Made by a program: the position numbers and the translations under genes. A stretch of 64,000 bases of DNA, taken from NCBI GenBank assembly GCA_001800905.1, contig MGWH01000002.1:372001-436000 (forward strand), written 5' to 3'. The notes beneath the pieces were generated by a model. It had not been told where the DNA came from, did no database searches, and saw only the letters and a list, made by a program, of their open reading frames with translations. The stretch is from Flavobacteria bacterium GWA2_35_26 (GTDB taxonomy: Bacteria > Bacteroidota > Bacteroidia > Flavobacteriales > Flavobacteriaceae). Of the stretch, positions 45,377-54,508 are shown in pieces; positions within the stretch are counted from its first letter, which is position 1; each line of letters starts with the position of its first letter.

Positions 45377-47512
45377 ATGATTCCACAATTATTTGTAGAA
45401 AGTATCGATTTAGGTGATGGCAGAAACATCACAATCGAGACAGGTCGTTTAGCTAAACAAGCTGATGGATCTGTAGTAGTTAGAATTGGAAAAACTGTTA
45501 TTTTAGGTACAGTTGTTTCCGCAAGAAAAGCCAGTCCTGGGATTGACTTTTTACCTTTGACGGTAGATTACCGTGAAAAATTTGCAGCAGCAGGTCGTTT
45601 CCCTGGTGGTTTCTTCAAAAGAGAAGCTCGTCCAAGTGATAGCGAAGTTTTGACGATGCGTTTAGTTGACCGTGTATTGCGTCCACTTTTCCCATCAGAC
45701 TACCATGCTGAAGTACAAGTGATGATTCAATTAATGTCTCATGACGAAGACGTAATGCCAGATGCTCTAGCAGGATTAGCTGCTTCAGCTGCCTTAGCAT
45801 TATCAGACATTCCTTTTGAAACTTTAATTTCTGAAGCTAGAGTTGGGCGTATTGATGGTAAATTCATCATCAATCCATCTCGTGCGCAATTAGAATTATC
45901 CGATATCGATATGATGATTGGTGCTTCTAAAGATTCTATCGCAATGGTAGAAGGAGAAATGAAAGAAATTTCAGAAAAAGAAATGGTAGAAGCGATTAAA
46001 TTTGCTCACGAACATATCAAAGTACAAATTGATGCGCAAGAAAGATTAGCGCAAGCCTTTGGAAAAAAAGAAGTTCGTACTTACGAAACTGAAAAAAATG
46101 ACGACGCTATTTACGCTAAAGTAAAAGCGGCGGCTTATGATAAAATTTATGCTATTGCTAGTAAAGGTTCGGCTAAACACGAACGTTCAGCTGCATTTGA
46201 TGCCGTAAAAGAAGAAGTAAAAGCATTGTTTACTGAAGAAGAATTAGCTGAAAACGGAGACTTAGTTTCTAAATACTTCTACAAAACTAATAAAGAAGCC
46301 GTTCGCAATGTAACCTTAGATTTAGGAACTCGTTTAGATGGTAGAAAAACTACTGAAATTCGTCCAATTTGGAGTGAAGTAAATTACTTACCATCGGTTC
46401 ACGGTTCAGCATTGTTTACTCGTGGAGAAACGCAAGCTTTGGCAACAGCTACTTTAGGAACGTCTAGAGAAGCTAACCAAATTGATTCACCATCAGAACA
46501 AGGAGAAGAAAAATTCTATTTACACTATAATTTCCCACCATTTTCTACTGGAGAAGCGCGTCCATTGAGAGGAACTTCAAGAAGAGAAGTTGGTCACGGA
46601 AACTTGGCACAACGTGCCTTGAAAAACATGATTCCTGCTGATTGTCCTTATACCATTCGTGTAGTATCTGAAGTATTAGAATCAAATGGTTCTTCTTCAA
46701 TGGCTACAGTTTGTGCGGGTACATTATCTTTAATGGATGCAGGTATTCAAATGATTCGTCCCGTTTCTGGAATTGCAATGGGATTGATTACTGACGGAGA
46801 ACGTTTTGCGGTTTTATCTGATATTTTAGGTGATGAGGATCATTTAGGAGATATGGATTTCAAAGTAACTGGTACTTCTGAAGGAATTACTGCTTGTCAA
46901 ATGGACATCAAAATTGACGGATTGAAATACGAAATCATGGAGCAAGCTTTGGCTCAAGCTCGTGAGGGTCGTTTGCATATCTTAGGTAAAATTTTGGAAA
47001 CATTGGATAAACCAAATAACGATGTTAAGGTTCATGCTCCAAAAATTATCATGCGTACAATTCCTGGAAACTTCATTGGTGCCTTGATTGGACCTGGTGG
47101 AAAAGTGATTCAAGAATTACAAAAAGCTACAGGTTGTACTATCGTAATTAACGAAGTAGACGAACAAGGTGTAGTTGAAATCTTGGGTACAGATCCAGAC
47201 GGAATCGCAGCGGTATTGGCTAAAATTGATTCGATCATTTTCAAACCAACTGTTGGTGAAGCTTACGAAGTGAAAGTAATTAAAATGTTAGATTTTGGTG
47301 CTGTAGTAGAATATACAGCGGCTCCAGGAAACGAAGTTTTATTACACGTATCTGAATTGGCTTGGGAACGTACTGAAAATGTTTCTGATGTAGTAAATAT
47401 GGGTGATGTATTTGAAGTGAAATACCTTGGTCTTGATCCTAAAACTAGAAAAGAAAAAGTATCAAGAAAAGCACTTTTACCAAGACCTCCACGTGAGGAG
47501 AAAAAAGAGTAA
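45377..47512 (+). CDS. pnp: Polyribonucleotide nucleotidyltransferase (PNPase)
   Basis: 711 residues. It has two RNase PH domains (about 10-140 and 320-460, with [25 protein letters not shown] and [21 protein letters not shown] sequence), a helical linker, a KH domain ([16 protein letters not shown] near 568-583) and an S1 domain (about 625-695). It degrades RNA 3' to 5' phosphorolytically. A strong terminator follows, and then an insertion-like region before rpoD. Confidence 0.98.
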   Translation: MIPQLFVESIDLGDGRNITIETGRLAKQADGSVVVRIGKTVILGTVVSARKASPGIDFLPLTVDYREKFAAAGRFPGGFFKREARPSDSEVLTMRLVDRVLRPLFPSDYHAEVQVMIQLMSHDEDVMPDALAGLAASAALALSDIPFETLISEARVGRIDGKFIINPSRAQLELSDIDMMIGASKDSIAMVEGEMKEISEKEMVEAIKFAHEHIKVQIDAQERLAQAFGKKEVRTYETEKNDDAIYAKVKAAAYDKIYAIASKGSAKHERSAAFDAVKEEVKALFTEEELAENGDLVSKYFYKTNKEAVRNVTLDLGTRLDGRKTTEIRPIWSEVNYLPSVHGSALFTRGETQALATATLGTSREANQIDSPSEQGEEKFYLHYNFPPFSTGEARPLRGTSRREVGHGNLAQRALKNMIPADCPYTIRVVSEVLESNGSSSMATVCAGTLSLMDAGIQMIRPVSGIAMGLITDGERFAVLSDILGDEDHLGDMDFKVTGTSEGITACQMDIKIDGLKYEIMEQALAQAREGRLHILGKILETLDKPNNDVKVHAPKIIMRTIPGNFIGALIGPGGKVIQELQKATGCTIVINEVDEQGVVEILGTDPDGIAAVLAKIDSIIFKPTVGEAYEVKVIKMLDFGAVVEYTAAPGNEVLLHVSELAWERTENVSDVVNMGDVFEVKYLGLDPKTRKEKVSRKALLPRPPREEKKE

Positions 47513-47545
47513 TCCAATCTTAGTTTACTAAAGGTTTATTGATAG

Positions 47546-47582
47546 AAAAAACCCGTTCCGAAAATTTTGGAACGGGTTTTTT
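47546..47582 (+). terminator. Bidirectional terminator after pnp
   Basis: Stem AAAAAACCCGTTCC (47546-47559) with GGAACGGGTTTTTT (47569-47582). It also lies 13 bases past the stop of the convergent recombinase gene. Confidence 0.93.
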
Positions 47583-47594
47583 CGTCAAACAAAA

Positions 47595-48437
47595 TTATAT
47601 ATTATCTAAAGGACTTTTTATTTGAGTTTTGCTAACTGCTGAAATGACGGTATAAATTTCAGTTGTTTTTGAATCTGTATGTCCCAACAACTCTTGAATA
47701 TACCTTAAATCTATTCCCGCTTCCAACAAATGTATCGCAAAACTATGTCGTAAAATATATGGTGAAACCGTTTTATTTACTCCTGATTTGACAGCACTCT
47801 GTCTGACTATTTGTTGGATACTTCTACTTGAAAAATGGGTGTTATTTTGCCCCTCAAACAAATAACAAACGGGCTTAAACTTGGCATAATATTGTTTTAA
47901 AATAATTGCTAATTTCTCTGAAAGCATGACCTGGCGGTAATTATTATTTATTTGATGTCGAATTGTAATCGTCTTCATTCTGAAATCGATATCCGCTAGC
48001 TTCAATTGTACCACTTCACTTAAACGCAATCCTGCAGAATACAATACCATAATAATACATTTATGCTTCAAATTTTCGTTTACCTCAATAATTTTTTTTA
48101 CTTCTTCAACTGACAAAGCAAACGGAAGTTTGTATTCAGAATGTTTAGGGTATAAATGCTTTAGGTTGATCTTTTTATCGAGTACCAAATCATAGAATTT
48201 GGTGATACAAACCAATATAATTCGTTGATGTGAAGAGCTAATTGATTCTTTGTTAATTTTTGCAAAAAAATACTTTTCAATATGCATCATATCTATGTCA
48301 TCACAAAAAGTGAGTTGGCCAGAAGTAGCAATTAAAAAAGAACCTACATTACTTTGGTAATTCTTGATGGTAGCGGGATTGTACCTTTGAATTCGTAAAC
48401 GCTCACTAAAGCATTTCAAATAATACTGAATATTCAT
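47595..48437 (-). CDS. Tyrosine-type site-specific recombinase with atypical active site
   Basis: 280 residues. An N-terminal SAM-like core-binding domain (about 1-85) is followed by the catalytic domain. Retained catalytic residues are R138 (SAGLRLSE), R230 (YILRHSF), H253 (LLGHTDSKTTEIYT) and nucleophile Y262. The HxxR His is Tyr (Y227), and the beta-hairpin that normally holds the catalytic Lys reads RHQINNNYRQV without Lys. It may be weakly active, specialised or decaying. It lies convergent to pnp at the left edge of an A/T-rich insert that separates pnp from rpoD. No recognisable partner phage or conjugation genes are nearby. Confidence 0.85.
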   Translation of the reverse strand: MNIQYYLKCFSERLRIQRYNPATIKNYQSNVGSFLIATSGQLTFCDDIDMMHIEKYFFAKINKESISSSHQRIILVCITKFYDLVLDKKINLKHLYPKHSEYKLPFALSVEEVKKIIEVNENLKHKCIIMVLYSAGLRLSEVVQLKLADIDFRMKTITIRHQINNNYRQVMLSEKLAIILKQYYAKFKPVCYLFEGQNNTHFSSRSIQQIVRQSAVKSGVNKTVSPYILRHSFAIHLLEAGIDLRYIQELLGHTDSKTTEIYTVISAVSKTQIKSPLDNI

Positions 48438-48802
48438 GGTAATCGATTTGGGTTGGGATTATAAAAGTAACCAACTTGCGCCAAATAAAAAAAATATTTT
48501 TATTTCAAATCAATCTCCAATAGCTAAATCAATAGGTTTTGCTCCATCAACGTCCAATAACTTAATTTGGATTTACGCATGTTTATTCCATTGAGGTCAC
48601 CCAACTTCTATATTTGAGTGTCGCATTAACCAAATCATTCAAAACGCTCAGTTTAGTCGCGAATTTACCGGACGTCAAATTGAAAGAAATTAAGGTTAAA
48701 GCACCGGCAGAACTCCACAATGGAACATAACTGCAGAAAATCTTTGACTGCCGAAACGAGCCAGAGGCTCTTGCAAAGATTCAAGCAAAATATATATTTA
48801 TT
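48438..48802. other. 365-bp non-coding stretch upstream of the recombinase and of the small secreted protein gene
   Basis: No convincing gene on either strand. The part from about 48580 to 48780 is less A/T rich than its surroundings and has open frames of roughly 38-60 codons on both strands without a good start. A folded element sits at 48739-48781. CCAACTT occurs near both ends of the stretch (about 48470 and 48600). It could hold recombination sites, a decayed gene or an RNA; the sequence alone does not decide. Confidence 0.6.
48739..48781 (+). other. Nested hairpin before the small secreted protein gene
   Basis: Outer stem AATCTTTG (48739-48746) with CAAAGATT (48774-48781) encloses a perfect inner hairpin GAGCC-AGA-GGCTC (48758-48770). 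It ends 21 bases before the ATG at 48803, so it could act as a 5' leader structure or a recombinase recognition site. Confidence 0.45.
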
Positions 48803-49132
48803 ATGAAAAATATTATTTATTCTTTGGCATTTATGCTAATTAGTTCATTTGCTTTTGCAAATAATAACTTAAATGAGTCAATCATTAAAAAGGAAATTAC
48901 TAGTTATTCAATTAACGGGAATTTGTTATCACCAAAAGAATTTTCAGAATTAGATTCTAAGGTTATAGAATTGGCTAAAGAGTGCACAGTCACTATTAAA
49001 TTAACAGTCGAAACTCCTGCAGGCCCGATGACTTTTACAACAACAGAAACTTTTGAAGCTTCTTGGTTGGGTTGTTTGGCCGCTCAAGTTGGTGCATTTC
49101 TCGTAAGTCTTTTGACTCCGAGTATTACTTAA
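48803..49132 (+). CDS. Small secreted protein of unknown function (109 residues)
   Basis: A clear signal peptide (1-19, ending SFAFA-N) leaves about 90 residues. The mature part is polar (NESIIKKEITSYSINGN), then a Thr-rich beta-like segment (TVTIKLTVETPAGPMTFTTTETF), then a hydrophobic C-terminal tail (about 88-107, GCLAAQVGAFLVSLLTPS). Two cysteines (C61, C91) could form one disulfide. No family was recognised. A strong hairpin follows, then the GLPGLI and beta-barrel genes. Size, export signal, hydrophobic tail and placement recall a secreted peptide precursor with dedicated envelope partners; this is inference. Confidence 0.75.
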   Translation: MKNIIYSLAFMLISSFAFANNNLNESIIKKEITSYSINGNLLSPKEFSELDSKVIELAKECTVTIKLTVETPAGPMTFTTTETFEASWLGCLAAQVGAFLVSLLTPSIT

Positions 49133-49142
49133 TAAATCATCT

Positions 49143-49177
49143 AATTTATCCAAGTAACCATGTTACTTGGATAAATT
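49143..49177 (+). terminator. Perfect 16-bp hairpin between small protein and GLPGLI genes (attenuator or terminator)
   Basis: Arms 49143-49158 and 49162-49177 are perfectly complementary around the 3-base loop CAT (core CCAAGTAAC/GTTACTTGG). The 3' arm ends GGATAAATTT, a short U tract, so partial termination is likely. It would give excess transcript of the small protein relative to the downstream genes, whose first ATG is 17 bases later. Confidence 0.7.
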
Positions 49178-49193
49178 TCATAACATCATTTAT

Positions 49194-50024
49194 ATGAAAA
49201 AAACACTTTTTATTTTATTAATGGCTTCATTTATTGAGGCTTATTGTCAAAATCAAGGCGGTGAAATAAATTATATATATTTAGCAAAGGGTTCACAAAT
49301 TTCAACAAAACTAACATTTACTAATTCGATAGGTTTGTTTAAAACGAATCTAAATAAAACAGAAAATCTAGTTGATGTTTTAAAAAATAGTAATGAAACC
49401 TTTGAAAATGAAAGCAATGTTAATTTAAAAATTAATATTTATAATAACATACCAAACGATCTTGGGATGTTAACAGATTTAAAAAAAAACATTATTATCT
49501 ACCATAAATACTTACCTCTCAATATAAAAGGTACACTACTAGACACCATTTTTGTTAAAGATAGTGCTAGAGTTATTAAATGGGAAATTCAAAATGAATT
49601 CAAAAAGATTAACATTTATAATTGTCAAAGGGCAAAATGCCAATTTAGAGGGAGAAACTATATTGTATGGTTTACATCTGATATACCAATAAGCCTAGGT
49701 CCATGGAAATTAAATGGACTACCAGGTTTAATACTAGAAGCAAGTGATTCAACAAATATGTTTCATTTCTATGCAGATAAAATAATATTATTTATAAATG
49801 AAAATATTATTGATGTTAGTGGCTTTTTATATAAAAACTATATAACACCTTTAACAGAGTGGGAAAAACTTCTTAATTCGATGTCCAAAATATCGGAAGA
49901 GATTTCTGAAAAAATAAAATCTTCATTACCAAGAGGTGTTAATATAATAAAAAATAAAAAAAGCAAAACTATCTTAAATATAGACGAACAATTAGAGACA
50001 AATTATGATGATATTAAAGAATAA
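49194..50024 (+). CDS. GLPGLI-family exported protein
   Basis: 276 residues from the ATG at 49194; an upstream TTG in the hairpin is rejected. It has a signal peptide (ends IEAYCQ, about 19). The family motif GPWKLNGLPGLILEA occurs near residue 175-190, preceded by CQRAKCQFRGRNYIVWFTSDIP-type sequence with two Cys. GLPGLI proteins are known only from Bacteroidota and commonly lie beside large outer-membrane receptors; their function is unknown. Here the gene overlaps the next by 20 bases. Base composition is markedly A/T rich compared with flanking pnp and rpoD. Confidence 0.88.
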   Translation: MKKTLFILLMASFIEAYCQNQGGEINYIYLAKGSQISTKLTFTNSIGLFKTNLNKTENLVDVLKNSNETFENESNVNLKINIYNNIPNDLGMLTDLKKNIIIYHKYLPLNIKGTLLDTIFVKDSARVIKWEIQNEFKKINIYNCQRAKCQFRGRNYIVWFTSDIPISLGPWKLNGLPGLILEASDSTNMFHFYADKIILFINENIIDVSGFLYKNYITPLTEWEKLLNSMSKISEEISEKIKSSLPRGVNIIKNKKSKTILNIDEQLETNYDDIKE

Positions 50025-52677
50025 TAGCATCTGCTGTTTAATCTTTATTTTATATTTTAATTTATCCTATTCACAAATTAATATTAAAGGTAAAATAACT
50101 GAATTTAATGACAATAAAATTCAAAATTGCAATATTGTTTTAAAAGATAATATTGGCAAAATTATTACATACACATACACGAATGAATTCGGGGAATATA
50201 AATTAAAAATAGACAATAAAGGGCAATTTGTTTTAATAGCTTCCTCTATAGGTTTTGAACAAAAAAGTATAGATTTAACTTTTGAAGACAAAAATGAAAT
50301 TAAAATTATAGATTTTGTCTTAACTCCAAAAGTAACTGAACTTAAAGAAATAATAATTGAAAACAAAATTTCAATCACAATAAAAAAAGACACTATCGTT
50401 TTCAATGCTGATTCTTTCAAACAAGGGAACGAACAAGTAGTGGAAGATTTACTAAAAAAAATACCTGGTTTAAATATTGATGCAAATGGAACCATTAAAG
50501 TAGGCAATCAAGAGGTTGAAAAAGTAATGATTGATGGAGATGATCTATTTGAAAAAGGCTATAAAATTCTAACAAAAAATATGCCTGTTAATCCAATCGA
50601 CAAGGTTGAATTGTATCAAAATTATTCCAACAACAAACACTTAAAAGGAATTGAAAACAGTAATAAAGTTACCTTAAATCTTACCTTAAAAGAAGATGCA
50701 AAGCGGGTTTGGTTTGGTAATAATCAGACTGGGTATGGTTTAGTTTCTGAAAATCGATATGAAAATAGAATCAATTTAATGAACTTTGGTAAAAAGAATA
50801 AATATTATTTCTTATCCAACTTAAATAATACAGGTTATGAAGCAACCGGCGACATCAATCATTTAATTCGGCCGTATCGTATTGATGAACCCGGAAGTAT
50901 AGGTGATGATCAAATAGCAAATACAGTATTAGGTTTGGGCTTCGACACCCCCAATCTTAAACAAAAAAGAACCAATTTTAATAATGCTGAAATGCTATCA
51001 TTAAATAGTATTTTTACTCTTTCTAATAGGATTAAACTTAAAACTTTAGGTTTTTTTAAAACTGATGAAGTTGATTTTTTAAGAAAAAGTAAACAACAAT
51101 TTTCTTTAGGAAACTCTACATTTACCAACACGGAAAATTTTACAGGTAGAAAAACAGAATTCACAGGTTTTGGAAAAATAGATGTAACATACGATATTAA
51201 TAAAACAAAAACTTTTGAATTCACAGGAAAATATAACAAAGCAAACGAGAAAAACCGAAGTAGTTTGTTATTTAACAATGATTTATTAAATGAAAGGTTA
51301 AATACCGACAATCAACTAATTGACCAAAAAGCAGTTTACACCAACAAATTTAAAGACAACAAAGTTTTCTTACTTTCCGGAAGATACATCTTGGAAAAAA
51401 CACCTCAGAATTATTCCTCAAATCAGTTTATTTTCAGTGATTTGTTTCCCGAAAACGCTAATAACACCAAACAGTTCAGCAAAAACAAAATGCAGTTTGC
51501 AGGTATTGAAGCGCACGTTTTAGACAAAAAAAATAATGGTAATTTATTCGAAATTAAAATTGGTAATCAGTTACGCATTGATCAGTTAAACACTCGCTTT
51601 GAATTGTTACAAAATGAATATAATCTCACTTATCCAAACAGTTATCAAAACAATTTAACTTATACATCAAACGATTTGTACTTATCTACTAAACACCGTT
51701 TTAAATTTGATAAAATTACGTTGTTAGCCCAAACTGATGCCCATCAATTGTTCAATCAATCAAAAAACAGTAATATAACATCAAATCAAAATCCGTTTTT
51801 CATTATCCCAAAAATTGGATTAGATTATAAAATAAATGACAAAAATAAAATTCTTACCTCCTACTCTTACAATACCACAAACGCAGGAGTATTAGATGTG
51901 TTTTCAGGTTTTATACAGACAGGATTCCGTTCCTTTTCAAAAGGGTTAGAAGATTTTAATCAGTTGAATTCGTCTAGTGCGATTTTAAATTACACCTATG
52001 GAAGTTGGGGCGACAAGTTTTTTTCTAATACATTTATCTTGTATTCCAAAAACAATAGTTTTTTTAGTACTAATTCGATTATTGCTCAAAACTATTCACA
52101 AACTGAAAAAATAATCATCAAAGACCGTGAGAATTTATCTATTTCATCAAGTATTGACCGCTATTTCAAACCTATAAAATCGAACCTGAAAATTATTTTT
52201 GGAGGAACTAAAACTAATTTTAAAAACATCGTAAACAATTCGAATTTAAGAGAAGTTAAAAACTTCAATGCCGATTATGGTTTTGAATTGCGTTCAGGAT
52301 TTAGAGGTTCTTTTAATTATCATATTGGCTCGAAATGGAATTTCAATCAAGTAAAAACAAACATAAAAAATAACTTTACCAACAATATGAGTTTTTTAGA
52401 TGTATCATTTATGATTAATGAAAAATTTAATTTTCAAGTACAAACTGAACGCTACTTTTTTGGCAATCTAAAAAATGCAAATAACACCTATTATTTTATT
52501 GATCTGGAAGCTCGTTATGTGATTAAAGACAATAAACTCACTTTTTTCTTGTCAGGTAATAATTTAAACGATACAGAAAAATTTATAAATTATAGCATTT
52601 CAGATATCAATATTTCACAAACCGAGTATAGACTGATGCCAAGATATCTGCTCTTAAAAATGGAATATCGATTTTAA
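50005..52677 (+). CDS. Large outer-membrane beta-barrel protein with carboxypeptidase-regulatory domain
   Basis: 890 residues with a signal peptide (ends NLSYSQ, about 24). The CarboxypepD_reg-like domain (about 27-110, INIKGKITEFNDNKIQNCNIVLKD in pieces) is followed by a plug-like domain (about 125-215, with VVEDLLKKIPGLNIDANG and VMIDGDDLFEKGY) and a long beta-barrel ending LLLKMEYRF. This is the outer-membrane beta-barrel family that resembles TonB receptors. It is translationally coupled to the GLPGLI gene (20-bp overlap). The pair plausibly exports, modifies or takes up the small protein encoded upstream, which is inference from context. Confidence 0.88.
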   Translation: MMILKNNSICCLIFILYFNLSYSQINIKGKITEFNDNKIQNCNIVLKDNIGKIITYTYTNEFGEYKLKIDNKGQFVLIASSIGFEQKSIDLTFEDKNEIKIIDFVLTPKVTELKEIIIENKISITIKKDTIVFNADSFKQGNEQVVEDLLKKIPGLNIDANGTIKVGNQEVEKVMIDGDDLFEKGYKILTKNMPVNPIDKVELYQNYSNNKHLKGIENSNKVTLNLTLKEDAKRVWFGNNQTGYGLVSENRYENRINLMNFGKKNKYYFLSNLNNTGYEATGDINHLIRPYRIDEPGSIGDDQIANTVLGLGFDTPNLKQKRTNFNNAEMLSLNSIFTLSNRIKLKTLGFFKTDEVDFLRKSKQQFSLGNSTFTNTENFTGRKTEFTGFGKIDVTYDINKTKTFEFTGKYNKANEKNRSSLLFNNDLLNERLNTDNQLIDQKAVYTNKFKDNKVFLLSGRYILEKTPQNYSSNQFIFSDLFPENANNTKQFSKNKMQFAGIEAHVLDKKNNGNLFEIKIGNQLRIDQLNTRFELLQNEYNLTYPNSYQNNLTYTSNDLYLSTKHRFKFDKITLLAQTDAHQLFNQSKNSNITSNQNPFFIIPKIGLDYKINDKNKILTSYSYNTTNAGVLDVFSGFIQTGFRSFSKGLEDFNQLNSSSAILNYTYGSWGDKFFSNTFILYSKNNSFFSTNSIIAQNYSQTEKIIIKDRENLSISSSIDRYFKPIKSNLKIIFGGTKTNFKNIVNNSNLREVKNFNADYGFELRSGFRGSFNYHIGSKWNFNQVKTNIKNNFTNNMSFLDVSFMINEKFNFQVQTERYFFGNLKNANNTYYFIDLEARYVIKDNKLTFFLSGNNLNDTEKFINYSISDINISQTEYRLMPRYLLLKMEYRF

Positions 52678-52842
52678 TTTCACGGCTTAAAAAAATAGCC
52701 TTACCGATCTACTCACGAATGAGCCAATTATAGTTCGACGCATTTTTTTTAATCCTTAAAAATAAAGTAACCATTTATGTAACTTATATCTCCTTCCTTA
52801 CGTATAACATTCGTACACTTAAAAAATTGAGGAGACAAAGAC

Positions 52843-53706
52843 ATGAGACAACTTAAAATTACCAAGCAGGTTACCAATCGTGAAACCGCTTCATTAGACA
52901 AATATTTACAAGAAATTGGAAAAGTTGACCTTATTACTGCTGACGAAGAAGTAGAATTAGCTCAGAAGATCAAAGCCGGAGACCAACGCGCTTTAGAGAA
53001 ATTGACCAAAGCCAATTTACGTTTCGTTGTTTCGGTAGCTAAACAATACCAAAATCAAGGATTAACACTTCCCGATTTGATTAATGAAGGGAATTTAGGT
53101 TTGATCAAAGCGGCTCAACGTTTTGATGAAACACGTGGTTTCAAATTCATTTCGTATGCCGTTTGGTGGATTCGTCAGTCTATCCTTCAAGCTTTGGCTG
53201 AACAATCTCGTATCGTTCGTTTGCCTTTGAACAAAATTGGTTCTATCAATAAAATTAATAAAATGTACGCCTTATTAGAGCAATCTAACGAGCGTCCGCC
53301 TTCTGCAGAGGAAATTGCTAAAGAATTAGACATGACCGTTAATGATGTAAAAGAGTCCATGAAAAACTCTGGTCGTCACTTATCTATGGATGCGCCTTTA
53401 GTAGAAGGAGAAGATTCTAACTTATACGATGTATTGCGTTCAGGAGAGTCTCCCAATCCAGACCGCGAGTTGATTCACGAATCATTGCGTACAGAAATCG
53501 AGCGTTCTTTAGAAACCCTAACTCCAAGAGAAGCAGACGTTGTGCGTTTGTACTTTGGTTTAGGCGATCAACACCCAATGACTTTAGAAGAAATTGGAGA
53601 AACTTTCGACCTAACTCGTGAGCGCGTTCGTCAAATTAAAGAAAAAGCGATTCGCCGATTGAAACATACTTCAAGAAGTAAAATTTTAAAAACATATTTA
53701 GGGTAA
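52843..53706 (+). CDS. rpoD: Primary RNA polymerase sigma factor RpoD/SigA, short Bacteroidetes type
   Basis: 287 residues, lacking region 1.1 and the non-conserved insert of proteobacterial sigma-70. Region 1.2 is near 15-45, region 2 near 55-125 ([36 protein letters not shown], and AVWWIRQSI), region 3 near 135-200, and region 4 HTH near 245-280 ([20 protein letters not shown]). This is the sigma factor expected to read the TAnnTTTG promoters seen throughout the window. A GAGGAG tract 11 bases before the ATG is an unusually clear Shine-Dalgarno for this phylum. Confidence 0.97.
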   Translation: MRQLKITKQVTNRETASLDKYLQEIGKVDLITADEEVELAQKIKAGDQRALEKLTKANLRFVVSVAKQYQNQGLTLPDLINEGNLGLIKAAQRFDETRGFKFISYAVWWIRQSILQALAEQSRIVRLPLNKIGSINKINKMYALLEQSNERPPSAEEIAKELDMTVNDVKESMKNSGRHLSMDAPLVEGEDSNLYDVLRSGESPNPDRELIHESLRTEIERSLETLTPREADVVRLYFGLGDQHPMTLEEIGETFDLTRERVRQIKEKAIRRLKHTSRSKILKTYLG

Positions 53707-53713
53707 ACCTACC

Positions 53714-53742
53714 AAAACTCCGGCTTCATTCCGGAGTTTTTT
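53714..53742 (+). terminator. Terminator after rpoD
   Basis: Stem AAAACTCCGG (53714-53723) with CCGGAGTTTT (53731-53740), 7-base loop, T-run to 53742. Confidence 0.92.
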
Positions 53743-53756
53743 AATTACAATTACAG

Positions 53757-54419
53757 ATGAAAAATACACTTATAGCCCCATCCGTTTTAGCCGCTGATTT
53801 TGCCAACTTACAACGTGACATCGAAATGATTAATGCTAGTGAAGCCGACTGGTTTCATATTGATATCATGGACGGTGTTTTTGTTCCCAATATTTCTTTT
53901 GGAATGCCCGTTTTAGAAGCGATTTCAAAACACGCAAAAAAAACTATCGATGTTCACTTAATGATTGTAGATCCAGATCGCTACATTACCACATTCGCTG
54001 ATTTAGGAGCCAATGTTTTAACCGTTCACTACGAAGCGTGTACACATTTACACAGAACGTTACAAGCCATTAAAGCAGCCGGAATGAAAGCAGGTGTTGC
54101 TTTGAATCCACATACCAATGTGGCTTTGTTAGAAGATGTAATTAATGACATTGATTTGGTTTGCATCATGAGTGTGAATCCAGGTTTTGGAGGACAATCA
54201 TTTATTGAAAACACCTATGAAAAAGTACGACAATTAAAAGCGTTAATTACCAAAAAAGGAGCTGGCACTCAAATTGAAATTGACGGTGGAGTAACCAATA
54301 AAAACGCCAAACAATTAGCCGAAGCAGGTGCTGATGTTTTAGTGGCAGGAAGTTATGTTTTTAAAGCAGCAGATCCTATTGCAACTGTAGCCGATTTGAA
54401 AAAAATCACTACTTTTTAA
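53757..54419 (+). CDS. rpe: Ribulose-phosphate 3-epimerase
   Basis: 220 residues, a (beta/alpha)8 barrel. Signatures are APSVLAADFANL near 7-18, HIDIMDGVFVPNISFG (metal His and Asp, near 34-49), DVHLMI near 67-72, SVNPGFGGQSFI near 141-152 and IDGGVT near 178-183. It interconverts ribulose-5-P and xylulose-5-P in the pentose phosphate pathway. It lies directly after the rpoD terminator and has its own terminator. Confidence 0.97.
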   Translation: MKNTLIAPSVLAADFANLQRDIEMINASEADWFHIDIMDGVFVPNISFGMPVLEAISKHAKKTIDVHLMIVDPDRYITTFADLGANVLTVHYEACTHLHRTLQAIKAAGMKAGVALNPHTNVALLEDVINDIDLVCIMSVNPGFGGQSFIENTYEKVRQLKALITKKGAGTQIEIDGGVTNKNAKQLAEAGADVLVAGSYVFKAADPIATVADLKKITTF

Positions 54420-54443
54420 GTTCAATAAACAACAAATCAGGAT

Positions 54444-54473
54444 GGGCTTAAATTGAATTTAAGTCCTTTTTTT
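54444..54473 (+). terminator. Terminator after rpe
   Basis: Inverted repeat GGGCTTAAATT/AATTTAAGTCC (one G-U pair) followed by seven T. A -7-like TATTTTTG at 54485-54492 just downstream may start the next gene. Confidence 0.75.
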
Positions 54474-54508
54474 ATAAGAATTATTATTTTTGTTTCAAAC
54501 GAAAAGAC

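Noticed and set aside
48614..48730. 38-codon frame from TTG in the non-coding stretch
   Set aside because: No recognisable domain, no ATG, and the opposite strand is equally open; not called as a gene.
48438..48802. Integron attI/attC sites next to the recombinase
   Set aside because: One RYYYAAC match (ACCCAAC) occurs, but no paired GTTRRRY at a plausible distance, and the recombinase lacks recognisable IntI features.
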